Assembly: GCA_005877655.1 (NCBI GenBank)
Contig: VBOC01000110.1
Location: forward strand, 1 to 6,220
Length of the DNA stretch: 6,220 nucleotides
Source: Ignavibacteria bacterium
GTDB lineage: Bacteria; Bacteroidota; Ignavibacteria; UBA10030; SZUA-254
Direction of reading: 5' to 3'
The notes under the pieces were generated by a model that worked only from the letters and a program-made list of their open reading frames with translations, was not told the DNA's origin and searched no databases. Made by a program: the position numbers and the translations under genes. Below, piece by piece: positions 1 through 6,220 of the stretch. The stretch's first letter is position 1; each line of letters opens with the position of its first letter.

Positions 1-447
1 AACTTCAACTTCGGCGGAGTGGTCTGGGATAGCCTGGTCAATTCGGGGTCGGAGGCGTGTATCACGCTCGAGCGGAAGGGCGGACCCTCGAACTTTACAA
101 CGCTCTTTATTTACGCGAAGATGAATAATAAGGATTACAATACGGGAACCGGATACCGCCTCCGCTACGAGGAACTATCGGGCACCGATCTCCTGGAGAT
201 ACATCGCGTGGGTCCCGGTTATGCCGCATTCACGCTGCTGGCGTCGGCAAATGTCGAACTCCAGGCGAACGATGTCATTTGCTTCAGAATCTTGTGCGAC
301 AACCAGACGATGGTCGGATTGGTAAACGGGACGCCGGTCATTCAGGCAGTGGATGCCGCGTACATGCCCGCCCCCTGGTACTTCGCGCTCCGGGGGTGTG
401 TCTTCCCGACGCCGGCTTTGTTCGACAACTTCATGATCACCCCGAAG
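1..447 (+). repeat. Lectin-like module, copy A (partial)
   Basis: This aligns without gaps to 1147-1593 at a constant offset of 1146 nt (382 codons). By eye about two thirds of the 149 aligned residues are identical. Shared blocks include FGGVVWDSLV, KDYNTGTGYRLRY, LEIHRVGPGY and CVFPTPA. The first roughly 46 residues of this copy lie upstream of the window. Confidence 0.9.
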
Positions 448-1935
448 CCGCCTACCGTTCCGGGCTGCCCAATCATCAGCATCTCCCCTTCGACACTTCC
501 CGCCGGCGTGACGGGCGTGCCGTACGATCAGTCGGTCACAGCAAGCGGCGGCACATCGCCCTACACCTACGCGGTGACATCAGGTTCCTTGCCGCCCGGC
601 CTGTCATTGAAAGCCGATTCGGGAAAGATCAGGGGGACACCGACAGCAGCAGGCACTTCGACCTTTGTCATAACGGCGACGGACGCGCAGGGATGCAAGG
701 GAAGTCGGAGTTATACCATCTCCGTCACCTGTCCGACGATAACCCTGTCGCCGGCATCGCTTCCCGCCGGCTCGACCGGCACGCCTTACAGCCAGACGAT
801 CGTGGCGAGCGGCGGAGCTGCTCCGTACGTTTATAAAGTCACAACCGGAACTCTTCCGCCCGGGCTATCCCTCGATTCATTATCCGGTGCGATCACCGGG
901 GGACCCACCCAGGGAGGGAGTTTCACGTTCACAGTCACCGCGAGAGACACGAACCGGTGTACGGGACAAAGGTCGTACACGATCGTCATCACCTGCCCCG
1001 TGGTCGCGGGCGTGCTGCGGGACAATTTCAATAGGGCGAATAGCCCTCTTTCCGGCAGCCAGAAGTGGACCGATATCCTGAATCAACCGGGGAGCGGCTC
1101 GATGGCCGTCGTTAGCAACGCGATTCAATCGACGAACACCGGCGGCAATTTCCAATTCGGCGGAGTGGTCTGGGACAGCCTTGTCGGGGGCGGCACGGAA
1201 GTGAGCGTGACCCTCCTTCAGAAGAGCGGAAATTTCAGCTTCACATCGCTTTTCATCTATGCGCGAATGAATACCAAAGATTACAACACCGGCACAGGGT
1301 ACCGGCTGCGGTATTTTGAGCAGTCGGGGACCGATATTCTCGAGATACACCGGGTGGGACCGGGGTATCCAATCTCGACAACCCTGGCCAGTGCGGGGAA
1401 GGAACTCAACGTCGGGGACATCATTACGTTCAGAGTCTTGTGCGACAATAAGACCATGATCGCCCTGGTGAACGGCGTACAGGTCTTGCAGGCAACCGAT
1501 GCGACGTATATGCCGGTTCAGTGGATGTTCGCGTTAAGAAGCTGCGTCTTTCCGACTCCGGCCCGATTCGATGATTTCAAGATAAGTCCGCCGCCCACGG
1601 CGGCTTCTTCCTCTCAGACGCCGGCCGAAGATCTCCGGAGTCTGACGGTAACGGGGTATGATCTGAGCCAGAATTATCCGAACCCGTTCAATCCGACAAC
1701 GCAATTCCGGTACGCGCTGCCCGCGGAATCGCGGGTCGTTTTGAAAATCTACAATGTTCTCGGAGAAGCCGTCTCGGTCCCCGTTAATGGTCTTCAACCG
1801 GCCGGACATCATTCCGCCGATTGGAATGCAGGCGGATTTGCAAGCGGCATCTATTTCTACAGTCTGGAAGCAACGAGCATCGCCGATCCGGGAAAGACCT
1901 ATATTCGGGTGCGCAAGATGCTTTTCCTCAAATGA
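1..1935 (+). CDS. Modular secreted surface protein with T9SS type A C-terminal sorting domain (5' end missing)
   Basis: The reading frame is open from base 1, so the N-terminus and any signal peptide lie upstream; 644 residues are visible. Visible residues 1-149 are most of a beta-rich, lectin-like (LamG/concanavalin-type) module. Residues 156-243 and 244-331 are two He_PIG Ig-like repeats, recognised by LPAG...G.PY.Q, SGG..PY.Y and G.LPPGLSL. Residues about 337-530 are a complete second lectin-like module opening with RDNFNRANSPLSGS. A short Ser/Pro-rich linker leads to a T9SS type A sorting domain (about 555-644) with LSQNYPNPFNPTT, a V.L.IYN.LGE strand and GIYFYSL near the end. Family knowledge says such domains direct export through the outer membrane and surface attachment or release. 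The module folds suggest glycan or matrix binding, but no catalytic residues are recognisable, so the ligand is unknown. An adhesin or the non-catalytic part of a larger enzyme are both possible. Confidence 0.9.
   Translation, partial: NFNFGGVVWDSLVNSGSEACITLERKGGPSNFTTLFIYAKMNNKDYNTGTGYRLRYEELSGTDLLEIHRVGPGYAAFTLLASANVELQANDVICFRILCDNQTMVGLVNGTPVIQAVDAAYMPAPWYFALRGCVFPTPALFDNFMITPKPPTVPGCPIISISPSTLPAGVTGVPYDQSVTASGGTSPYTYAVTSGSLPPGLSLKADSGKIRGTPTAAGTSTFVITATDAQGCKGSRSYTISVTCPTITLSPASLPAGSTGTPYSQTIVASGGAAPYVYKVTTGTLPPGLSLDSLSGAITGGPTQGGSFTFTVTARDTNRCTGQRSYTIVITCPVVAGVLRDNFNRANSPLSGSQKWTDILNQPGSGSMAVVSNAIQSTNTGGNFQFGGVVWDSLVGGGTEVSVTLLQKSGNFSFTSLFIYARMNTKDYNTGTGYRLRYFEQSGTDILEIHRVGPGYPISTTLASAGKELNVGDIITFRVLCDNKTMIALVNGVQVLQATDATYMPVQWMFALRSCVFPTPARFDDFKISPPPTAASSSQTPAEDLRSLTVTGYDLSQNYPNPFNPTTQFRYALPAESRVVLKIYNVLGEAVSVPVNGLQPAGHHSADWNAGGFASGIYFYSLEATSIADPGKTYIRVRKMLFLK
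466..993 (+). repeat. Two tandem He_PIG Ig-like repeats, 88 codons each
   Basis: Two units of 88 residues each open with Cys-Pro (Cys at visible residues 156 and 244), and a third Cys-Pro at 332 marks the boundary to the next module. Each unit has a second Cys 76 residues after the first (232 and 320), followed by a G.RSYTI strand. The exact 88-residue period shows recent duplication or strong structural constraint. Pairing of these cysteines in disulfides is an inference. Confidence 0.85.
1147..1593 (+). repeat. Lectin-like module, copy B (part aligned to copy A)
   Basis: This is the counterpart of 1-447, in the same frame and without indels. The complete module starts earlier, near 1009, with RDNFNRANSPL, which gives the probable sequence of the missing start of copy A. 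It ends at FDDFKISPPP, just before the linker to the sorting domain. Confidence 0.9.
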
Positions 1936-1938
1936 GCG

Positions 1939-2034
1939 CCAAGCTTACCTGTTCCTGAGCTTGCCGCGTGACACGCTAAACGGTTCCCGATATTGTCGCG
2001 TGCCAAGCTAAACGGTTCCCGATATTGTCGCGTG
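1939..2034 (+). repeat. Three tandem 32-bp repeats directly after the surface-protein stop codon
   Basis: The units are 1939-1970, 1971-2002 and 2003-2034. Units 2 and 3 share an identical 28-nt block (1975-2002 and 2007-2034) beginning GCTAAACGGTTCCCGA and ending TCGCGTG; only their first four bases differ in part (ACAC, CCAA). Unit 1 is diverged, matching unit 3 at about 25 of 32 positions, but keeps the same phase, the CCAAGCT start and the CGCGTG end. The array begins three bases after the TGA at 1933-1935. There are no spacers, so it is not a CRISPR. Unit 1 alone can fold into a 6-bp hairpin, CAAGCT (1940-1945) with AGCTTG (1958-1963). Function is unknown. Confidence 0.9.
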
Positions 2035-2092
2035 CGGGGTATGCCGGGATGCCGCTCCGCAGGTTAGGAATTCTGCTGATTGTTTGATCTCC

Positions 2093-2139
2093 GGAAGCCC
2101 CGGCACCGCCCACACAGGATCGGGGCTTCTGCTTTTTTT
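2093..2139 (+). terminator. Probable intrinsic terminator
   Basis: GAAGCCCC (2094-2101) pairs with GGGGCTTC (2122-2129) across a 20-nt loop, and a run of seven T follows at 2133-2139. A G-U pair (2093/2130) can extend the stem. It probably ends transcription of the surface-protein gene. The loop is longer than usual, so efficiency is uncertain. Confidence 0.65.
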
Positions 2140-2176
2140 CCTCTCGGCCATCTTCGACGGCATTCCCCCAAAAAAC

Positions 2177-2205
2177 TTGACACTCGGTAATACCTTCTCT
2201 AAATT
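2177..2205 (+). promoter_or_regulatory. Sigma70-type promoter for the gene at 2213
   Basis: A perfect TTGACA (2177-2182) is followed by a 17-bp spacer and TAAATT (2200-2205, 4 of 6 matches to TATAAT). It lies between the terminator and the next gene. The expected transcription start, about seven bases after the -10 box, falls at about 2211-2213, on or next to the proposed ATG. If the organism uses the Bacteroidota-type promoter consensus instead, the match would mean less. Confidence 0.6.
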
Positions 2206-2212
2206 ATCAGCA

Positions 2213-2950
2213 ATGGTTCTTGTGGCAGATTTTAAAAACAAGTTATCGCACGCCGTCCGTGTGCGGTGGAAACGGGGCTCGCGAGCGGGAATCTCTATCA
2301 TTGCAGCCGCCGCCGGCGTTGCAATCGCGACAAACACCTCCCCCGGACAGCTTGACACGATGCGCGCAGGGGAAGCGGTCATGGTGACGGAGGAGCTGAA
2401 TTTTGGGGCCAAAATTCCGACTATTCCCGAGGCACTGAATCAAATTGAACGCCGATACGTAACATACGATGGCAAGGGCCGGACGTTCGCGATCCTGGAT
2501 GCGTTTGGCGAACAGACGGCCGACCACAAGCTGCATATTTCGATGCATGTCAGCGCCGAGAAGCCCGGCATGGCCTCTCTGGTTTTCCGGCGCACCGGCG
2601 ATGTGATCTGGAGCTGCCGGATCGTTCCCGGATCCCGCAAAGTGCCCGCGACGATGAATCTTGGAATCTTCGTTGATGATGGAAAAGGGAAGTCGCTTGT
2701 GGTCGACGGTTCCGGCAATCCCAGGTCGATCCTTCAGGCAAAGATTCAGGACATCGGGAGACCGGTCAGGGATTTATGGCCAAAAGGGGCGGTCCGGGAA
2801 GTAACGTTCATCTACAGCGCCTGCGGTTGCCCTGTCAAGGTGATGGTCAAGCGTGTCGGCGAACGGACCGCACGTGCCAAGGCATCGCCCGTAATTTTCC
2901 CCGACGATCCCGCAGTGGTTTCCCTTATCAATCGACTGATGATGTGGTAA
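2213..2950 (+). CDS. Hypothetical exported or membrane-anchored protein
   Basis: This is a 245-residue protein of a family I do not recognise. A basic N-terminal stretch (residues 8-25, rich in K and R) precedes a hydrophobic segment (about 26-40, ISIIAAAAGVAIA), which suggests an uncleaved anchor or long signal peptide with the rest outside the cytoplasm. The remainder has alternating beta-type patterns, and YSACGCPVKV (201-210) holds two cysteines at 204 and 206; the only other cysteine is at 135. The frame is open back to 2084, but that stretch contains the terminator and promoter, so ATG 2213 is preferred. No Shine-Dalgarno sequence precedes it, and the promoter position implies a leaderless or nearly leaderless mRNA; a downstream GTG (for example 2258) would still keep the hydrophobic segment. 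It ends 58 bp before the DUF5916 gene and may be co-transcribed with it. Confidence 0.75.
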   Translation: MVLVADFKNKLSHAVRVRWKRGSRAGISIIAAAAGVAIATNTSPGQLDTMRAGEAVMVTEELNFGAKIPTIPEALNQIERRYVTYDGKGRTFAILDAFGEQTADHKLHISMHVSAEKPGMASLVFRRTGDVIWSCRIVPGSRKVPATMNLGIFVDDGKGKSLVVDGSGNPRSILQAKIQDIGRPVRDLWPKGAVREVTFIYSACGCPVKVMVKRVGERTARAKASPVIFPDDPAVVSLINRLMMW

Positions 2951-3008
2951 TGAAATGCCCGGAATCCATGCACGGAATACTCATGGCCCGACTTTCTTGA
3001 GAGGAACT

Positions 3009-3872
3009 ATGAACCGAGGATCACCAAAGCATTATCTCCGTTCGCTGGCGAGAACAATTCCCTTTTTGCTCCTCTCAATTGCGGCGTCTGTACGGGCTGC
3101 CATGTGGACAGACACCACGACGGAGGTCACGGCCGTGAGGGTCGAACCACTCCGGCCCTTACTGATAACAAACCCGCCGGTCATCGACGGCATCCTGGAT
3201 GAACCCTTCTGGAAGCTCGCGCCGCATGTGTCCGGCTTCAAGACCTTCGTTCCTGATTTTGACGTAGTCCCTAAAGAACAGACCGATGTCGCCCTCGCCT
3301 ATGACCGTGAAAATCTCTACTTCGCCTTCCGCTGCTACGACGATCCGGGAAAGATCAAGGCATCGGTCCCGCCTCGGGATAAAATGTTGAGCGACGATTT
3401 CATCTGTATCAATCTCGATTCATTCAACGACAAGCAGGGGCTTACTGCGTTTTATGTCAATCCGCTCGGCATCCAGGCGGATAGCCGCTTCACGGCAAAC
3501 AACGAAGACTTCAGCCCCGACTTTATCTGGTATAGCGCGGGGAGGACCGATTCGCTCGGGTATACGGTCGAAGTCCAGCTCCCTCTCAAGAGCCTCCGCT
3601 ACAAAAACGACGACCCGACGGTCATGGAAGTTGTGCTGGAGCGCTACATCAGCCGGCGCTCGGAGCACAGCTGTTATCCGCGGATGGATCCTGCGAAGGG
3701 GTCGGCTTTTCTGACGCAGATGTACCCCCTGGCGTATTCCGGGGTCGACCACTACAAGCTTGTTGAGCTCCTTCCCGCCGTTACCGCCACCCGGCAGGAT
3801 GTTCGGAGCGGCCCGGCCTCGAGCGCGATAAGCAGGAGGGAAGGGCGAGTCTCACCGCAAAGTATGGGATAA
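3009..3872 (+). pseudogene. CBM9-like/DUF5916 protein, N-terminal part, ended early by a frameshift
   Basis: This is the first part of one gene that continues at 3900-5165. ATG 3009 is chosen because GAGAGGA (2999-3005) lies just upstream and the protein then opens with a clean signal peptide: basic start, hydrophobic IPFLLLSIAASV, probable cleavage after VRA at residue 30. The open frame extends to 2955 without such support. Residues about 53-245 form a CBM9-like carbohydrate-binding domain typical of the DUF5916 family, with VIDGILDEPFWKLA, VALAYDRENLYFAFRCYD, YVNPLGIQADSRF and GYTVEVQLPLKSLRY. The family homology runs to ELLPAV (about 253-258). After about residue 265 the reading is out of frame and ends in a spurious tail at TAA 3870-3872. 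The true continuation lies in another frame (ERDKQEGRAS at 3821-3850). If translated, it would give a periplasmic binding domain without its barrel. The family's biochemical role is not established. Confidence 0.85.
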
Positions 3873-3900
3873 CGTCGGACCTCATTCTGGACGGCACCCT
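3809..3900 (+). other. Double lesion: frameshift plus microdeletion inside the DUF5916 gene
   Basis: Upstream and downstream coding is in one frame, but between about 3809-3820 and 3898 the family sequence reads in a different frame (ERDKQEGRAS, then LTAKYGITSDLILDGT). Entry into that segment fits the loss of one base in the GC-rich stretch 3809-3820. At its end, DGT (3890-3898) is followed at 3900 directly by YSLFYPEKRPF. In DUF5916 relatives these are normally separated by about 20 residues resembling LNPDFSQVEADAGQVDVNLR, so about 59 bases appear to be missing. Confidence 0.8.
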
Positions 3901-5165
3901 ACAGTCTCTTCTATCCCGAGAAACGGCCGTTCTTCCTCGAAGGGATAGACAACTTTACCCTCGCGTCGAACACGAGTACTCTGGATCCGACGATCTACTA
4001 CTCGCGGACGATCGCCGACCCGTTGATTGGGACGAAGCTCACCGGAAAGCTCGGGACTGACAACACGATCGCGGCAGTGTACGCGCTCGACAATGTGCTT
4101 GAATCGGAGCGCAGTACGCTCGGGAGGTATATTTCGGTGCCGGTGGTGAGGTACAAACAAACCTTGTCGCAGGACAGCTATCTCGGATTCCTCTATGCGG
4201 GAAGGGAACTCGAGCATACGAACAACCGAGTCGTCGGATATGACGAGGTCTTCAGGGTCTCGCAGGCCGCCGTCCTGGAGAGTAACGGATTTCTCTCCTG
4301 GGCGAAGGATGACCCGACGGATCCTGCGGTGGCCGGAAATACATTTGGCGCCCGCCTTTTTAGCGACACGCGCAGTCTCGCCTATATCCTCAGTTTCCGC
4401 GGGGTGTCGGAGAATTTTCGCGCAGACATGGGATATGTTACGAGACCGGGTGTCGCGAATTTCACCGAGTACTTGAATCCGAGACTGTTCCCCGATTCAA
4501 AGTTTTTCCAGCGGATCGGTTTTGAGCTTACCGCGGGACAGACAAAAGACCGCTTCAGCGGGCTCTGGGAGACGTCAAACGACCTGGCTGTGAATGTATT
4601 CTTCCTGGGGAACTGGTTTTTCCGGACACGCTTGAATTATTCGACCGAGATATTCGACGCGCAGCAGTTTCAAACGAGCGGTGCGCACGTGCAATTCCGG
4701 GCACAGTTTACCAAGCAAGTATTTATGAATGTCGTCTACCATCGTACCAGGGCGATCTATTATCCTACACCCGAACAGGGTAAGAGTAATGCTGCCAGCG
4801 CCTCACTGATCCTTCAACCCTGGGAAAATTTTCAGGCAGAGGGGACCCTCACGTATTCCGATTTCTACCGCGACGCCGACGGAAGCAAACTGTACGATTA
4901 CGGAATCGGCCGCCTTAAATTGACTTACCAGCTCAACCAGTATCTCTTTTTCAGGGCGATCGGCCAGTACAATGACTACCGGGAGGAGCTGACCGCCGAT
5001 TTTCTCGCCTCCTTTAACTATATTCCGGGGACGGCGGTCTATATCGGGTACGGATCGGTCTTCGACAAGGTGCGATGGGATGGAAGCGATTACGTGGGAA
5101 GTGACACATTCCTGCAAATGAAAAGCGGACTGTTCATGAAAATGTCATACCTGTGGCGGTCGTGA
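3900..5165 (+). pseudogene. DUF5916 protein, C-terminal beta-barrel-like part, detached from its start
   Basis: From TAC 3900 the frame reads YSLFYPEKRPFFLEG, a strongly conserved DUF5916 motif, and continues to the stop at 5163-5165 (421 residues). Alternating hydrophobic and aromatic strands throughout, and the ending MSYLWRS with a terminal aromatic-rich strand, fit an outer-membrane beta-barrel-like domain. There is no ribosome binding site or convincing start: the first start-like codon used by simple ORF callers is a TTG at 4023, inside conserved sequence (PLIGTKLTGKL). Joined to 3009-3872 and allowing for about 20 missing codons, the intact protein would be about 740 residues, normal for the family. 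This part is in the same frame as the N-terminal part but separated from it by a stop, so a full product is not expected unless the lesions are sequencing or assembly errors. Confidence 0.85.
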
Positions 5166-5203
5166 AGGGGCTGCAGAATTGGGTGAACACGAAGGAGCTG
5201 TGA

Positions 5204-5244
5204 CCGGGCGGGTACGCCCGCCACGCCCGGCCGGGAAATCCCGG
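5204..5244 (+). other. GC-rich double hairpin downstream of the DUF5916 gene
   Basis: GGCGGG (5207-5212) pairs with CCCGCC (5217-5222) around a TACG loop; alternatively CCGGGCG (5204-5210) pairs with CGCCCGG (5224-5230). A second stem, CCGGG (5231-5235) with CCCGG (5240-5244), has an AAAT loop. No T-run follows, so it is not a typical intrinsic terminator. It could slow polymerase, protect RNA ends or be a small dispersed palindromic repeat. The rest of 5166-5286 shows only the ribosome binding site of the next gene. Confidence 0.5.
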
Positions 5245-5286
5245 GGGCGATTCACAATAATCCCTCATTGATAGGAAGGAAAGATT

Positions 5287-5703
5287 ATGAAGCACATTCT
5301 CTGGGTATTGTGGTTCTCGGTGACAGCCCTGGGGCCCGTGCATGCGCAGGATAAACCCTACCGTGTCGTCTTCGATCTGACGAGCAGGGACAGCCTGGAT
5401 CAAAAAGCGGTGATGCGATGGATCAGGGAGGTTTCGTCGGTAAGCCCCAAAGCGGAGATGGAGGTGGTCATGTATGCCAAAGGGTTCGAACTGGTAATGC
5501 CGGAAAAATCCACGGTCCTTGCCGATGTGAACGCCGCGGTGAAAAACCCGAACGTCACGTTCAAAGTGTGTGAGATAGCCTTGAAGAACAATAAGACGGA
5601 CAAGAACCAGCTTCTGAAAGAAGTCCAGACGGTCCCTGATGGTATCTACGAGCTTGTCTCGAAACAACAACAGGGATGGGGCTACATTAAGGTGGTGCAT
5701 TGA
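5287..5703 (+). CDS. Exported DsrE/DsrF-like family protein
   Basis: This is a 138-residue protein with an N-terminal signal peptide (MKHILWVLWFSVTALG, probable cleavage after VHA at residue 20). The mature part matches the DsrE/DsrF/TusD-like fold: YRVVFDLTS strand (25-33), a helix (38-50), AEMEVVMYAKGFELV (57-70), a helix, VTFKVCEIALK (90-100), and a C-terminal VPDGIYELVSKQQQGWGYIKV. The single cysteine, residue 95, sits where this family often has its conserved Cys. Cytoplasmic relatives act in sulfur transfer; exported stand-alone members like this one have no firmly assigned role, so sulfur or redox function is inference. The start is secure: AGGAAGGA (5273-5280) lies 6 bases before the ATG. 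It is separated from its neighbours by 121 and 118 bp and may be a single-gene unit; no clear promoter or terminator was found. Confidence 0.85.
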   Translation: MKHILWVLWFSVTALGPVHAQDKPYRVVFDLTSRDSLDQKAVMRWIREVSSVSPKAEMEVVMYAKGFELVMPEKSTVLADVNAAVKNPNVTFKVCEIALKNNKTDKNQLLKEVQTVPDGIYELVSKQQQGWGYIKVVH

Positions 5704-5821
5704 TCGAAAGCATCGAGGATGGCGGGCTGCCGGCATTTGACAATTGAAAGAATATTACGCGCACAGCGTTACGCATAATGTGTAATGTGACAACAGGCTG
5801 GCCAGACAATGCAGGTCGTCC

Positions 5822-6220
5822 ATGAAACTACGAAGGGTAAGCACAGATGCAGAGCTTCTCAAGTGTACCGATGTGATCCTTGAATTGAGGCCGCATTTGA
5901 AGGGCCGGGATCTGGTGGCGATGTTTGGAAGAATGAAGCCAGAGACTTTCCGCATCATTTACATTGAAGAGAAAGGAAGAGCCGTCGCTTTCGCGGGATA
6001 CAGAGACCTCACGATGTTTTTCAGCGGTAAGACGCTTTATATCGATGACCTCTGCACCTTGCCGAAGTATCGAGGGAAAGGGTACGGCGGGAAGCTGCTC
6101 GACTATGTTATCCGGGAAGCGAAAGAGAGCGGTTATGATGCAGTGACGCTCGATTCCGGTCATCATCGCCACGATGCGCACAGGCTCTATCTGAACAAGG
6201 GCTTCGTCATTGAATCGCAC
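5822..6220 (+). CDS. GNAT family N-acetyltransferase (3' end cut by window)
   Basis: The frame is open from ATG 5822 to the last base, giving 133 residues with no stop. GNAT features are in the expected order: a beta-strand pair FRIIYIEEKGRAVAFAGYRDL (about 43-63), then TLYIDDLCTLPKYRGKGYGGKLL, where R84-GKGYG is the acetyl-CoA pyrophosphate-binding motif A, a helix (91-102), the strand YDAVTLDSG (105-113) and HRLYLNKGFVIESH, the usual C-terminal region. Family members are about 145-155 residues, so probably only 10-20 residues are missing. The protein would transfer an acetyl group from acetyl-CoA to an amine; the substrate cannot be told. There is no signal peptide, so it is cytoplasmic. 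No strong ribosome binding site precedes the ATG; an in-frame stop at 5783-5785 limits how far upstream the start could be. Confidence 0.9.
   Translation, partial: MKLRRVSTDAELLKCTDVILELRPHLKGRDLVAMFGRMKPETFRIIYIEEKGRAVAFAGYRDLTMFFSGKTLYIDDLCTLPKYRGKGYGGKLLDYVIREAKESGYDAVTLDSGHHRHDAHRLYLNKGFVIESH

Noticed and set aside
880..1350. 156-codon open frame on the minus strand inside the surface-protein gene
   Set aside because: Low-complexity, Arg/Ala/Pro-rich shadow of a clear + strand coding region, with no recognisable domain.
1939..2034. CRISPR-like array
   Set aside because: Units are directly contiguous with no variable spacers and there are only three; it is a simple tandem repeat.
2084..2212. 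N-terminal extension of the hypothetical gene back to 2084
   Set aside because: This stretch contains the terminator hairpin, its T-run and the promoter, so it is noncoding; ATG 2213 fits better.
3800..3900. Programmed ribosomal frameshift in the DUF5916 gene
   Set aside because: There is no slippery heptamer at the shift point, the exit from the second frame coincides with missing conserved residues, and relatives encode the protein in one frame.
5134..5736. 200-codon open frame on the minus strand covering the DsrE-like gene
   Set aside because: The + strand gene has a ribosome binding site, signal peptide and family match; the minus frame has none and runs through the GC-rich hairpins.
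5737..5779. Promoter for the GNAT gene (TTGACA at 5737-5742, CATAAT at 5774-5779)
   Set aside because: The boxes are 31 bp apart, far from the 16-18 bp needed, and nothing -10-like lies at the right distance. The nearby TAATGTG duplication (5776-5789) is too short to interpret.
5828..6220. 130-codon minus-strand frame opposite the GNAT gene
   Set aside because: The + strand frame carries the full GNAT motif order; this is its antisense shadow.

Overview
This 6.2 kb window looks like chromosomal DNA from a moderately GC-rich member of the Bacteroidota/FCB superphylum, probably near Ignavibacteriota. The evidence is a large secreted protein ending in a type IX secretion (T9SS) sorting domain with the YPNPFNPTT signature, plus a DUF5916-type outer-membrane protein; both families are common in those phyla. 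The phylum is inferred from protein style only. No rRNA or tRNA gene, insertion sequence, CRISPR array or phage gene is visible. All recognisable genes are on the + strand.

Layout: (1) 1-1935, the 3' part of a modular cell-surface protein: a lectin-like module (cut by the window edge), two Ig-like He_PIG repeats, a second copy of the lectin-like module, and the T9SS sorting domain. (2) 1936-2212, a gap holding three tandem 32-bp repeats directly after the stop codon, a terminator-like hairpin with a T-run, and a good sigma70-type promoter. (3) 2213-2950, a putatively exported protein of unknown function whose start lies almost on the predicted transcription start. (4) 3009-5165, a gene for a CBM9-like/DUF5916 protein, broken by a one-base frameshift near 3809-3820 and a second lesion at about 3899 that removes roughly 20 conserved codons. 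The two lesions together restore the frame, but a stop at 3870-3872 lies between them. (5) 5166-5286, a GC-rich hairpin region. (6) 5287-5703, a small exported DsrE/DsrF-like protein. (7) 5822-6220, a GNAT acetyltransferase cut by the window end.

The first four proteins carry export signals or a surface-sorting signal, so the region is biased toward the cell envelope, but nothing here ties them into one pathway. Genes 3 and 4 are close enough (58 bp) to be co-transcribed; the others are separated by gaps with secondary structure. I found no convincing novel defence or mobile system. The points most worth a second look are the 32-bp tandem repeat, the modular duplication in the surface protein, and the double lesion in the DUF5916 gene.
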